64,000 nt of DNA from Camellia lanceoleosa (GCA_025200525.1 CM045763.1:434001-498000); one strand, 5' to 3'. Numbered from the stretch's first letter, positions 18,296 to 30,611 are shown. Translations and numbers: made by a program. Notes: generated from the sequence alone by a model not told the origin.

Positions 18296-21200
18296 ATGAC
18301 AACCCCTAGTTATTCCTTACCTGAGGGACAAGCATCCAATAGGCCACCATTGTTTAGCAGCACAATTTTTAGCTATTGGAAAACTAGGATGACCATACAT
18401 ATTCAATCTAATGATTATGAATATTGAAAAATTATTTACAATGGTCCAAAAATTCCTACCAAAACCGTAGATGGACTTGAAGTACCAAAACCTGAAGATG
18501 AGTAGAATGAATCAGATACTAGAATGGCCCAAATTAATGTCAGAGCCACAAACATGTTGTATTGCGCCTTAGATGCCAACGAATTCAATAGAATTTCTAC
18601 ATGTAAAACCGCAAAAGAAATTTAGGATAAACTTATAGTGACTTATGAGGGAACCGAACAAGTTAAAGAATCTAGAATCAGTTTGCTAGTCCATAATTAT
18701 GAACTCTTTAAAATGAAACCTGATGAAACTATTCCTCAAATGTTTACTCGCTTTATTGATATTATTAATGGTTTAACTTCTCTTGGAAAAACATATACTA
18801 ATGCTGAAATTGTAAGAAAAGTGCTTAGGTCATTGCTAAAAAGTTGGGAGACAAAAGTCATTGCCATTACTGAAGCCAAAGATTTATTAAAGCTAAATCT
18901 AGATGAGTTAATGGGATCTCTCTTAACTCATGAGCTCATAATGCAAAAAGGAAAAGAAGAGGAGGACAACAACAAGAAGAAATGAATAGCCTTCAAATCT
19001 ACTTCGAAACATCAGGAGAATGAACAAGATGATTCGGATGATGATGAGGAAATGGCATTCATCACTAGAAAGTACAAAAGGTTTGTGAAAAAGAAACAAG
19101 GTGTGCGAAATTTTTTCAAAAAAAGATTTCAACACTAGGGATTTTCAAATGGGAGAAAATCACAAAAAATCTAAAGTTACCTGCTATGAGTGCAACAAAT
19201 CTAGACACTACAAATCAGAATGTTCGGAACTTAAGAAAGAATTCAAGAAAGACAAGAAGAAAGCCATGATTGTAGCATGGGGAGAAGATAGCAATGAAAA
19301 CGACTTAGAAATCGAAGTTTGCAAAAATAAGGTTGCTAACCTATGGTTAATGGCACTTGGAAATGAAGATGAGGCAAATAACGAATCTTTTACGTTTAAT
19401 GAATTACATATTGAATTTATGAAACTTAGTTTGAAAGTAACTGTAAAAAAAAAATGATTTCAAGTTTATCAAAAGAAAATGAATCCTTAACTTTCAAGAT
19501 AAATACTTTAGAAAATGAAGCTATGAAAATGAAAAAAGAAAATGAGATTTTAACTCGAAAAGAGTTTTCAATTATTGATAAAAAATTAATTGTATTACAA
19601 AAAGAAAATGAGTCTTTAAAAAAGGAGCAAATTGTTTTGAAAGAAAACATTGAATACTTGAAAAATACTTTTTCAAAATTCACTCAAGGTAGAGAGACTT
19701 TAGATAAAATTCTTAAAAATCAAAATCGTACTTTTGGTAGAGCTGGATTTGGATATAAACCTTTTTCAAAAGTAAAAACTGTCAAAAATGATTTTGTGCA
19801 TGTATCTTCTAATCACTCTCATCTCACATGTCATTTTTGTGGTACAAAAGGTCATATTTTACCTTCATGTCCCGTTAAAAGAAATTATTTTGCTAAAATA
19901 AAAAAGAAGTGGGTTCCTAAGGACATTTCAATAGTGTCAAATTCTAACTTTTATGGACATAAGAAAATATGGGTACCAATAGAAAATCAAATTTTTGTAG
20001 GTATGTTTCAAGACAAAATCCAGTAACGATAGATGGTATCTCGATAGTGCATGTTCGAGGCCCATGACCGAAAATAAAGCTATGTTTGCCACACTCCAAC
20101 CAAAGGATGGTGGATATGTGACTTTCGGCGACAATAGTAAAGGTAAAATCATAGATGCAGGTAGTATCGGTAAAAATCATTCTCCTATTATTGAAAATGT
20201 TTTACTTGTTGAAGGTTTAAAACATAACTTGCTTAGCATTAGTTAATTATGTGATAAAAGGTATAAAGTTATTTTTGAGAAAACTCATTGCACTATTGAG
20301 AACACCCTAGAAAACAAAACTTTATTTGTAGGTTATAGACATGAGAATGTACATGTGTTTAATTTGCATAATTTGTCTTTTCATTTTAATATTAAATGCT
20401 TATCTGCCATAAATCATAATGGTTGGCTTTGGCATAGAAGATTAGGACATGCGCAATTTGATTTAATTTTCAAGTTTTCAAAAAATGAGTTAATCATTGG
20501 TTTACCAAAAATTATTTTTGAAAAAGACAAACTTTGCAATGCATGTCAATTTGAAAAACAAATTAGAATTTCTTTTAAATCTAAAAATATCGTTTCAACT
20601 ACTAAACCACTTCAACTCTTGCATATTGATTTATTCGGACCATCTAGAACATTAAGTTTATGAGGAAAATTGTATGCTTTTGTTTGTGTTGGTGATTATA
20701 CTAGATACACACGGATATTATTTTTAGCACACAAAAATGAAGTTTTTTTTTATAATTTCTCAAGACTTTGTAAAAGAATTCAATATGAAAAAAATCTTAA
20801 TATTTGTAGTATCATAAGTGATCATGGTAGAGAATTTGAAAATTATGATTTTATTATATTTTGTGATGAGTTTGGAATTAATCATAATTTTTCTGCCCCT
20901 AGAACTCTTCAACAAAATGGTGTAATTGAAAGAAAAAATAGAACTCTTGAAGAAATGGCTTGTACTATGCTTTATGAAAATAATTTGCCTAAATATTTTT
21001 GGGCGGATGCAGTTAACACTGTATGCTATGTTATAAACTGTGCCATGATTAGACCTATTATTAAGAAAACTCCTTATGAACTTTGGAAAAGTAGAAAACC
21101 TAATATTAGTCACTAGAGTGCTTTTGGTTGCAAATGCTTTGTATTGAATAACAATAAAGATAACTTAGGAAAATTTGATACTAAATCGGATGAAGCTATA

Positions 21201-22036
21201 TTTCTTGGTTATTCTATGTCCAGTAGAGCTTATAGAGTATTTAATAAAAGAACTCTACTTATTGAAGAATCTGTGCATGTTATTTTTGATGAATCTAACA
21301 ACATTATTTTCAAGAATCTTGTAAGTAATGATATTGTAGAAAATCAACCAAGCATGGAGAGCATTTACATAAAAGAAAATGAAGAAAATCCACTACGCGA
21401 ACATGAAGAAGAAATGACAATGGAGAAATTTCAAGAAATATATGATCTTCCAGAAAACAACTCAAATCTACCAAAAGAATGGAAGTATACTCATGGCCAT
21501 CCCAAAGACCTCATCATAGGTGATGCGGTGAAAGGTCTAGAAACTCATTTCTCTATTAGAAATGTTTGTGGTAACTTAGCGTTTGTTTCACAAATTGAAC
21601 CAAAATCGTTTTTAGAAGCTGAAAATAATGAAAAATGGATTTTAACAATGCAAGGAGAATAAAATCAATTTGAAAGGAATGAAGTTTGGTTTTTGACTTT
21701 TCGACTTAAGGATCATCCCGTTATTAGTACAAAATGGGTTTTTCGAAATAAAATGGATGAATCCGGAGTTGTTACTAGAAATAAAGCTAGATTGGTAGCC
21801 CAAAGTTATAATCAAGAAGAAGGCATTGATTTTGATGAAATTTTTGCACCGGTTACTAAACTTAAAGCTATTAGAATGTTATTTGCTTTTGCATGTTTTA
21901 AAGATTTCAAATTGTATCAAATGGATGTTAAAAGTGATTTTTTAAATGGGTATATTTTAGAGGAAGTTTATGTTGAACAACCTCCCGGTTTTGAAAGTCA
22001 TAAATACCCGGATCATGTTTTCAAACTCTCAAGAGG
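18296..22036 (+). pseudogene. Ty1/copia gag-pol pseudogene, truncated in reverse transcriptase
   Basis: The gag region (from ATG 18296) carries a UBN2-like segment and two CCHC knuckles: C-YE-C-NKSR-H-YKSE-C (about 19176) and C-HF-C-GTKG-H-ILPS-C (about 19830). The protease motif reads DSACS where DSGCS is usual (about 20047). Integrase follows, with the HIDLFG, SDHGREFEN and NGVIERKNR segments supplying the D, D and E residues (20355-21110). Reverse transcriptase starts at WVFRNKMD and shows MDVKSDFLNG (about 21740-21960). It breaks after VFKLS at about 22036, so the YVDD site, RNase H and 3' LTR are absent. Many in-frame stops and at least one frame change near 20020 make it inactive. Several stops replace tryptophan (18440s, 18500s, 18620s), as G-to-A changes would do. 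Confidence 0.92.
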
Positions 22037-22109
22037 ATCTATTCCGATTTTTCCGAATCTGAGCAACGACGCTGACACCATATTTGAAAACCAGAATCGC
22101 TGGTTGCAT
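22029..22109 (-). other. Possible 5' gene fragment abutting the copia break
   Basis: On the minus strand, a CT-rich leader-like stretch (about 22330 down to 22170) precedes an ATG at 22109 with a 26-codon frame beginning MQPAILVFKYGVSVVAQIRK. The frame runs straight into the point where copia homology stops (about 22036). This looks like the promoter, leader and first codons of a gene joined to the broken copia element by a rearrangement. No family is recognised, and coding status is uncertain. Confidence 0.25.
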
Positions 22110-24304
22110 CTTCGCGGTGAAGTAATCATTTGTCACTGGCAATGACAGCCACCACGTATCACTACTCTACAGCATTGATGCGTCAATCTGAAGAGAAGAT
22201 AAACAAAGAGAGGATGAGAGAAACGAGAGGAGGAGAGAGAGCTGACTAGTTAGGGTTTGGTTAAAAAGAGAAATAAGAGAGGAGAGAGAGAGAGACAAGC
22301 GGTAGTGAAAAAGGGTTTGGGCATATAAGTGTTTGTATTAGTGGGTAGTTTGGTCATTTTATGATAACTTGTCTTTGTAGACAGAATAAATTAGGGTCTG
22401 GACCTTCAATCAATGGCCAAACACCACTTTTAAAAATATTTTAATCAAAATATATATTTTTTTAATTCTTAGATTCATTTAATTAGGGGATTTTTTTTTT
22501 TAAGGTCCATGGTATTAAAATTTTATAGCATAAAGGATATCTAATATTTTCATAATGTCTAAACTCTCTCAACATCGATTCAGAGAAAATTTGAATTTCT
22601 ATGTACTTCCCACTCTCCAGAGAAATTCCTAACTTAAGCCTTTATCATCTTTTTTCTCTAGAGAAATTTTGGGAAGTCCAAAGAAATTTCTCTCCTGGGA
22701 AATTCCTAAGTCAAGCCTTCATCATCTTCTTTCTTCAGAGAAATTCTAGACTTCCCAGAGAAATTCCTAACTCAAGCCTTCATCATCTTCTTCCTCCAGA
22801 GAAATTATGGGAATCCAGAGGAATTCCAAAACAAAATCACTTTCCAAAGTAGGCCTTAGAATAAAAAATTCCCAAAAGAGTAAAGAAGAACAATCTAATA
22901 AGAAAACAAATTAAGCAAAAGTTCAAATAATTAACTTAAAACTCCAACTCTACATAGCAATTGAAATAGAGTCAAACTTTTTCATAGCGGAATTGGAGAC
23001 TATGCAATCCATTTCAGAAATCATTTCTTCATATACATAAATAGGTATACAGAAACAGAATTCATATTTGAATTGGAGAGTACATAAGTCGTTTCAGAAA
23101 CCATACCGGTCATAACAAAAAATTACAAAAATTATACATAATAAGTCATACATATATAAATATACATATATATATATATATAGAATCGATGATTACAATG
23201 GAGAAAGTCGCGATTGGTTGTGAGTTGCGATTGACGTAACAGTCGAAGGAGGTCTTGATCTCGAAGAGCAGATAGAGAGATGTTGTGCTGGTTCGCTCAG
23301 TCAGGGACCAAGTGGAGAAGAATCAGAGAGAAACAACTAATGCTTCATTTCTCTATATATGCATAGTTACACACAAAGACTTTAAGAGAGAGAGAGAGAG
23401 AGAGAAAGAGACATCGAGCTTGTGTTTCAGCGATCTTGATTTGCCGCGATTCCGTTCTTCCATTCTCGATTTACCGAAGTCAGCAACAAGCATCCGACAC
23501 TGAGAAATCGAAGCAACTCGTCGATTTGGTTTGTGTTCACAACATACAAGAACAAGAGAGAAGATAAAGAAGCGAAGAAAAAGGAAATCGAAACAAAGAA
23601 TGATTATGTGCAGCTCATGATGATAATGAGATCCAGATCGGTGAGTTGATTTGCGAGAGTCAAACTTCTCTGTGACATATAGGTGTGGGGTTGAGGGACC
23701 TCAGACATCATAAGATAATATTGTAAATCTCTTCCATTACTAAAAATAGGAAAGAGACCTTAGACTAATTTTCTCCTTAATATACTTAAAACATAAAAAA
23801 AATTTATACAAAAGTTTTTAAAAAATTCATTGAATACAACAAAATATGACAATATATTGATTTTTTTTTTTTTTGGGTATTTGGTGAGTTTTTTAAAGAT
23901 TTTTGTCACAAATATTATACTATTTAAATTAAGTGTATCTTAAAAAAAAAAAAAAAAGAAAGAAGTGCATAAAATATTTAAAAAATTCACTAAAAATAAA
24001 AAGACATGAAAAATAAAAAACTCAATTTTCTGAAAAGTGAATTCAATTTTCTAAAACTAAACATGATTAATTTTCCAGATAGTATAATTATAACACTTCA
24101 AAAATATTAATGTGAATAAATTTTTAAAAAAGATAAAATAAAAAATTTATATTATTTTAATCCTTAATCTTTTAAAAAGTGATCGGTTTAAAACTCCAAT
24201 TTTAAATTTTTTTAGGCGGTAGGTCTACGCTGTAAACTAGGTTGCCCATAAGGACAAATTGTGTCAAAATGACCAAACTAACTCCACATATATATATATA
24301 TATA
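22110..24304. other. Intergenic DNA with a short tandem repeat
   Basis: At about 22600-22830 three imperfect units of 60-80 bp repeat the phrases AGAGAAATTCCTAA and AAGCCTTCATCATCTTC. GA-rich tracts lie at about 22280 and 23385-23410, and a TA tract at about 23164. A partial copy of the AT-rich hairpin MITE lies at about 23760-24066. No convincing gene was seen. CpG-containing DNA around 23200-23680 may be a decayed gene 5' region. Confidence 0.4.
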
Positions 24305-24550
24305 CTAGTGGTTGCCACACGCGATGCGTGTGTAATTCAAATAAATAAAAATAAAATAAAACACTTAATATATATTGTGTGCTAGTTAAGTGGTAAGAAA
24401 CTTATTCATTTGATATAAGTCTAAGGTCCAAATCTCCTCATCTCATCTATTTAATTTTTTTTTTAATATTTCAAATAAAAAAGTAGACACGTGGCAGCAT
24501 AAGAAACAAAGGCTTCAAGACACCATAAGGGGTGTTCACTTTATAATAGT
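24305..24550 (-). mobile_element. Small non-autonomous Helitron
   Basis: Read on the minus strand, the element ends with a 7-bp stem (CACACGC/GCGTGTG, 24316-24332) and then CTAG (24305-24308) followed by T, a canonical Helitron 3' end. The 5' end (about 24550) reads CTATTATAAAGTGAACACC, resembling the 5' end of the next element. It lies directly against that element's 3' end. Confidence 0.65.
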
Positions 24551-24551
24551 A

Positions 24552-26058
24552 CTAGCAACCGCGCACACGCGATGCGTGTGCAAATTCATTTAGAATTATA
24601 ATATGAATTTGATAATTTTTTTTATAATAATATACATATAAATCATATGAATAATTATATAAATGTAACATTTGGTATTAAATTTGAAGACATAAAATTA
24701 AGCAAACAAACAAACGAATTTTATTGAAAACATAAATATTTTTATTTTTATTTTTTTTAAGACACACACAAAATTAACCATCGAAACAAACCAATTTTTT
24801 CAAAACATAAATTATAAACACACCAATATAAAATTAAGAACATTGATTTTTAAAAATTAAAAATACATACACACACAAAATATTATTCTTGTTCTTGTTT
24901 GTTGGAAAACAGACTATTCCGATCCAGAGGCGGTTTCTTCGGAATCATCCTCGACGACGATGAAGTCGAAGACGTCGACGAAGAGACCGACGTCGAAGCC
25001 TTGTGGTTGAAAACAGAGCGAGTCTGATCCGATTCCGTCACCGGAGGCAATGCAGCGAGGATGCCGAAATTCTCTGCCCGGCCGACGCCGTGGTGGTGGT
25101 GGGAGCGGGGAGAGGAGTAAGTGGAATGCGAGGTGGAGGAACGGTTGTGGTCGGCGAAGTCAGATTTTGAATCAGATTTTCAATTAATTGTTTTGAAATT
25201 GAATCCAAAATCTAAACGGTCCAAGGTAGATCTCAAAGGCCCGAGATTCAGTCAATTGGTTTCATCACAGCATTTAATTCTTTCACTTTCAGTCAAAATT
25301 CTCCCAAGATCCTCAATATCATATCACACACATGTACTCCATCATAATTTGAATTAATGGAACTTTGATCCTTCAGTCTGGCCAACATCAAGATCCGAAA
25401 ACTCCATCACCTGCAATCAAAACCCACAAAACAAAAATAAATCAAATCCAACATAAAATTTAAAATAATATTTGATTTAAATGACGCACAAAATAATTTT
25501 CCTACTTACACATTACAACAATTCCAGTAGCCAAACAAAGGTTTACCATCCCAAAATCCACACAATTAACCAATAAACATTGCAAATGGCAAACCACCTC
25601 TCTCTGCAAGACCACAACAACACAGCAGCACTCATCACAAATCTCATTTACAAATAATAATTATAATAATAATAATAATAATAACGATGCGTTCTAGGAG
25701 AGCACATACACGTCTTCTTCTGGCTCGATTATGGCTAACGAATATATATATATAGAAAGAGAGAGAGAGAGATTAGAGAGAGGAAGGGGGTGATTATGGA
25801 GGTTCCCCTTTTACTCAACAGATTAGCACAGTTGGAAAGGGGGTGATTATGAAGAAAGTACAAATGTGTTAAGAACATGGCCATCTCAGGAATGTAACTG
25901 CAGAACCGTTTCTCACCAATTGTGGTAAACGTGGGATGCTTTTTTTTCTTTCCTTTTCAACTTATTTAAATTCCACGTGGCACTATATGGTAGAGGTTTC
26001 AATAAACATGGGGTTTCATGACACCAAAGTTGGTGTTGGCTTTTAATAATAGAATAGA
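24552..26058 (-). mobile_element. Helitron of about 1.5 kb with a possible captured fragment
   Basis: The 3' end has an 8-bp perfect stem (GCACACGC 24563-24570, GCGTGTGC 24574-24581) followed by CTAG (24552-24555) and T. The 5' end reads TCTATTCTATTATTAAAAG inward from 26058, with a host A before it, as expected for A|T insertion. The middle (about 24900-25260) is much richer in CpG than the rest. An (AAT)n microsatellite lies at about 25650-25683 and a GA tract at about 25756. No Rep/helicase frame is present. Confidence 0.65.
24883..25179 (-). pseudogene. Open frame of about 98 codons inside the Helitron, possible captured gene fragment
   Basis: The frame is open from 25179 to a stop at 24883. 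Composition is Ser-, His- and Arg-rich, with phrases such as SKSDFADHNRSSTSHSTYSS, FGILAALPPVTESDQTRSVF and MIPKKPPLDRNSLFSNKQEQ. It looks like natural plant coding sequence and stands out in GC content. It has no suitable upstream ATG. Helitrons often pick up exons, which would explain it. The source gene is not recognised. Confidence 0.35.
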
Positions 26059-26613
26059 TAAATATAAATAGATAGATAGATAGAAGAAGATAGATAGATA
26101 GAGACATGGTCAAAATTGACCAAACCAACTCTTCTCTCTCTCTCATCTCTTCTTCACCTCTGCCTTCACGAGTCCACCATTGCCACCAACTCTTTTGTCT
26201 CTTTCTCAGTTCTTTCGTCTTCACCTCCGCCTCCGTGAGTATACCAGCGTCGTCTCACCGCTAGGATCGAGATCCTCCGTGAGTCTACCGTTGCAGTCTC
26301 ACTGTCAGGATCGAATTCAGACCACCGATTCGGTCCTTCATCGTCGCCAAAGCCGCTTCACCTCCCCTTCCACGAGTTCGCTATTTCCGTCTCATATCGA
26401 CCTTCGCCATTTCGCCGTTGCCGTCTTACCGTCGGAATCGAGATTGGACCACCGATTCGGCCCTTAATCGTCACCGGAGTCGCTTCGATAATTGTTGCCA
26501 TTATCATCATTAACTCTGCCGATATTGGATGGTTGTTTGGTGGTCCAATCTCTGTGTGTTTATATGAATATCCACTGACAATGGTTCTTGTGTGTTTATA
26601 TGAATATAGATCT
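26059..26613. other. GATA microsatellite and CT/CG-rich tandem duplication
   Basis: A degenerate (GATA)n tract occupies about 26055-26101. At about 26226-26480 two imperfect units of about 130 bp share ACCACCGATTCGG and CGTCTCA-type phrases. An open frame covers 26180-26467, but its low-complexity composition and the repeat structure argue against a real gene. Confidence 0.35.
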
Positions 26614-27566
26614 GATGATGTAGAACAAGTAGCCAAAGACTTCTTGGAACAAGTAGCTAAAGACTTCTTGGAATAATTGGACCAACAAAAGGCAAGAAAG
26701 ATGTAGAATAAAATTCTATAATTTTTATATTTTTTAATTTTATTATTTTGAAATTAGATTTTGATTAGGATTTTAAATAATTTAGAATCTTAGTCTTTTA
26801 GGTTTCCTAATTTGTGTTGATTTAAGTTTCCTAATTTCCTATTATCTTAGGTTTTTTAATTTTTGTTGATTTAAATTTCTTAATTTTTATTTTAGAATTA
26901 CTTTTCCTACAAGTATTAGGTTTAGTTTATTATAAATAAGCCTACAAGTATATGTAATTCATTCATTCAATCAATAATATTTTAAATAGTTTTTTTCTAT
27001 CTTCCTTATGAATTCAAGGTTGTTCTTGTTGATTCAGAATTCTCGTCTACTAGAACAATATATAGTCTCGTGTGATTTATTCCGTTGCGTTAAGTGGTAT
27101 CAAAGCAATGAGTCATCTGGCTCAATGGCACAAGACAAAGTAGATCATGCAAACCCTACTGGCAGTGATCGTAGGGTCAAGGCCTTATGGTTAGCATATG
27201 AGAAACAACAAAGGCAGTTCAACAAAATTTGTGATCTACTTATTGGCCTGAATCTCAATGCCAACAACATGCCACAAATGGTTGATAGGGTCCGTGCTGA
27301 GGGAGTTGCCCAAGGTCGAACTGTTAACCAGAACAGAGTGTGCACTGAAGGATTCGCCCAAGGTCAACCTGTTCAGAATGCTCTTAGACGTCCCTTTCGT
27401 TGTCCATCTAATAGTGAGGAGGAGTCTAAACCAGAGTTTGAACCACTTCCAGCCAACTATCAACCCAGAAGGCAACAACAACAAGGGTTCGATAAGTACC
27501 GAATGAAGATAGATCTTCCCTAGTTCAATAGAAATCTGCATATTGAGGATTTTCTTGACAAGCTTT
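26614..27566 (+). mobile_element. Left arm of a large inverted repeat: retroelement LTR end plus gag head
   Basis: The arm holds a TATA box (TATAAATAAG, 26931-26940), a primer-binding-like site (TGGTATCAAAGC, 27095-27106, one mismatch to initiator tRNA-Met) and a gag-like frame from ATG 27125 to a stop at 27521-27523 (starting MAQDKVDHANP). The frame continues past the stop as FNRNLHIEDFLD, a phrase typical of plant Ty3/gypsy gag (FNG-LHIEDFLDWL). The reverse-complement arm is 27684-28612. A 24-bp duplication near 26624-26670 (AAGACTTCTTGGAACAAGTAG-type phrase) accounts for the extra 24 bp of this arm. No pol is present. Confidence 0.75.
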
Positions 27567-27683
27567 CAGGCAATTGATCCCACCCTGCCGCAGCACCTCC
27601 TTTTAGTTTGTACGTCACCAATTTCACAATTTTTTTATTTTTATTTTAGAACATCCATCATCTCGAAAAATCGCTCCACCTCT

Positions 27684-28612
27684 AAAAGCTAGTCAAGAAA
27701 ATCCTCAATATGTAGATTTCCATTAAACTGTGGAAGATCTATCTTTATTCGGTACTCATTGAACCCTTGTTGTTGTTGCTTTCTAGGTTGATAGTTGGCT
27801 GGAAGTGGTTCAAACTCTAGTTCAGACTCCTCCTCACTATCAGATAGACAACGAATGGGACGTCTAAGAACACTATAAATAGGTTAACCTCAGGCGAATC
27901 CTTTGGTGCGTACTCTGTTCTGGTTAACAGGTTGGCCTTGGGCAACTCCCTCAGCACGGACCCTATCAGCCACTGGTGGCCTGTTGTTGGCATTAAGATT
28001 CAAGCCAATAAGCAGATCACGAATTTCGTTCAACTGCTCTTGCTGTTTCTCATATGCTATCCATAGGCCCTCAACCCCACGATCACCACCAGTAAGGTTT
28101 GCATGATCTACTCTATCTTGTGCCATTGAACCAGGTAACTCCTTGCTCTGATACCACTTAACGCAGCAACATAAATCACACGAGACTAAATATCTTTATA
28201 ATAGACGAGAATTCTTGAATCTACAAGAACACCCTTGAATCCACAAGGAAGATAGAAAAAAAAACTCTTTAAAATATTATTGATTGAATGAATGAATTAC
28301 ATGTGCTTGTATGCTTATTTATAATAAACTAAACCTAATACTTGTAGGAAAATAATTCTAAAATAAACTAGAAAACTTAAATCAACACAAATTAAGAAAC
28401 CTAAGAGAATAAGAAACTAGGAAACTTAAATCAACACAAATTAGGAAAACTAAGAGACTAAAATTCAAACTATGTAAAATCCTAGTCAAAATCTAATTCC
28501 AAAATAATAAAATTAAGAAATATAAAAATTATAGAATTTTGTTCTACATCTTTCTTGCCTTTTGTCGGTCCAATTGTTTCAAGAAGTCTTCGGCTATTTG
28601 TTCTACATCATC
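27684..28612 (-). mobile_element. Right arm of the inverted repeat: same retroelement head
   Basis: This is the reverse complement of the left arm at visibly high identity. It has a perfect primer-binding site (TGGTATCAGAGC, 28156-28145) and the gag start MAQDRVDHANLT at 28126. The gag frame is interrupted near 27890 and continues in other frames toward the FNG-LHIEDFLD region (about 27705-27750). The two arms meet gag end to gag end across a 117-bp spacer (27567-27683). Confidence 0.75.
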
Positions 28613-29339
28613 TAAAGTCAGATCTGGAGAAGAAGAGTAATGAGAGAGATTTCTCTGTTTGTGATGATCGTGGTTATCTGTTTAGATTTGTTTCTGGTTT
28701 GAATTTTTTTGTGTGATCTGGTTACTTCTTCGTGTTGATGATGATTTGTATTTTTTTTCCTTTGTTGTTGTTGTTGTTTTTGATAGATAGATTTAATTTG
28801 GTCTTGTGTTCTTTAATCAATAAACAGATAAAAGAATTTAAGAATGAATATGTGTTGGGCCTTTAATGGAACAAATAATTCATGTGATCTGTGTATCTTT
28901 GTTTGATTGGATCTGATTTGATCCAGGGGTATTGTTTGGATCTAATATGTGTGTTTAGTTGAACATATAATTTCTCTCTTCTCTCTTTAATTTGCATAGA
29001 TAATTTTTTTTTTGTGCACTGTTTTGTTGTTTTTTTGTATTTAGTGACACAGATAGATGATGGGGAATGAACAGATAAAAAAATAAAAAATTGAATAGAT
29101 AATATTTTTCAATAGATATTGTTTTGACAAATAAGAACAAAGAAAAACTCACATAATTTGAACAGATAGGTAAAAAATTGAACAGATAAAAAAATTTGAA
29201 CTGATAACGAAAAGTCAAACAGATAAAAAAAAATCAAGGGGTGAAATTGGAAATAAAATGTTTTACCGAACTTTTCATCAAATTATTTCACAAAACGTAG
29301 ACTTTTCACCAACAAAAAATATTTATTAAATCTAATGCC
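28613..29339. other. AT-rich spacer, no gene
   Basis: It contains loose repeats of the phrase GAACAGATAAAAAA between about 29060 and 29235. No coding or structured feature was found. Confidence 0.4.
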
Positions 29340-29699
29340 TTAGAGCATCTCCACCCACTAGATATAAAATGCTTGTTGGTCAAAATGCCTAGCATCACTC
29401 ACTTTTTTCAACTCCAATGCACTAGGCATATGATTAGGCATTTTAACTCAACTTACATTCACTAGCTACATTTAACTAGCCTTTAAGGTTAGGCAAAATG
29501 TATTTAATCATTAGGATTATTTCTCTCCATCTTTGTTGCCGATGTGGTATTCTATAAAGTTAATAGTATTTGGATAAATAGATAAAATACAGAGCATGGT
29601 TAGAGTAGAAACATGAAACAGTTGATAGGCAAAATAAAATATATACTTTATAGTAATATTTAGATAGGTAAAATGCCTATTACCATTGGCACTCTCTAA
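29340..29699. mobile_element. Possible MITE with TTAGAG ends
   Basis: The ends are TTAGAGCATCTCCACCC on the left and TTAGAGAGTGCCAATGG read inward on the right. Inside, AAAATGCCTA-type words recur in both orientations. The left end matches the end of the block in MCM2 intron 2. The target duplication is not resolved. Confidence 0.4.
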
Positions 29700-29842
29700 G
29701 TTGGATTTATCACCATTTTTCTTTTTCTTTTTTAAAAGGGATTAATATTTTAAAATAATGCAAAAATAAAATAAGGAATTAATATTTTGAAATAGATTGG
29801 GTATAAAGCACTAAGGTTGATTCATATCATAAACTAAAAAAT

Positions 29843-30311
29843 GCCACTCAATTAGTGGAGGAAAGCCAAACATGTTTAGCGTATTACATTACTTACGAAG
29901 CCAAGAATAAACGGATAGAGACTAAAGAAGGCATTAAGGTTGATTCAGGTGGGGGAAAATGTCGTGTCATCATAGAGTCTGATTCGGTAGAAGCAATTTC
30001 AGCATTTCAAAAGGCAAATCCAATGCATCCGCAGGTCAATATTTGTCAAGAGATTTGAGAGCTCATGGAGAAGAATTGCGAGTGCGACCTGCAACAAATC
30101 TGGCATGAAGCTAATGTGTGTGCCAATTTCTTGCAAAAAGGGGCCCTTGGTATGGATGTTGTAAGTGAATATTTGGTAGATGAGCCCTCTGTTTTGGCTA
30201 TAGCTTTAGAAAGTGACATATTAGTAATTGGTTCCCCTCGTTGTGTTACTCTGTAATTTTTTTCTTTCAGCTTCGGCCCCGGATTTTACCAACCCAAAAA
30301 AAAAAAAAAAA
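29843..30311 (+). pseudogene. 5'-truncated LINE: RNase H-like domain and poly(A) tail
   Basis: The frame reads RVIIESDSVEAISAFQKANP, one TGA stop at about 30056, then CDLQQIWHEANVCANFLQKG. This is the pattern of the plant non-LTR retrotransposon RNase H-like domain (RVT_3 type), with its acidic ESDS and late HEAN...A motifs. After the coding end (stop near 30256) comes GCTTCGGCCCCGGATTTTACC and a 16-A tail (30296-30311), the 3' end of a LINE. A relative of this tail is in the Nudix gene intron (46492-46539). The 5' boundary and target duplication were not found. Confidence 0.75.
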
Positions 30312-30571
30312 TGATCGCATAATTTGCCCAACAACAATAGATAGATATGGATACATACATACAAATTACAATTGACCTCAAAACAAACAACCAAAATGAC
30401 CATCAATCAACCGCTAACATCAACATCGCTCCCGCCACGCTGCAATAGTCCCAAAAAAAAGCATAGCAAAACGGCCACCAGATAATATGTACACATATGG
30501 GACTCATTGGACCCTAACTGAAGCTCGACAGACACGCTCATACTTATCAAATTACGTTTATTAACGCCACC

Positions 30572-30573
30572 AC

Positions 30574-30609
<36 letters not shown>
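30572..30609. repeat. (CA)n microsatellite downstream of the ERF gene
   Basis: About 19 CA units lie some 55-90 bp beyond the stop codon of the ERF gene, probably in its 3' untranslated region. Confidence 0.85.

Positions 30610-30611
<2 letters not shown>

Noticed and set aside
23285..23503. 72-codon open frame around 23.4 kb
   Set aside because: It runs through a GA microsatellite (Arg-Glu repeats) and lacks recognisable domains.
28145..28156. Possible tRNA fragment (matches initiator tRNA-Met 3' end)
   Set aside because: Only about 12 bases match and the context is a retroelement primer-binding site. No cloverleaf is present.
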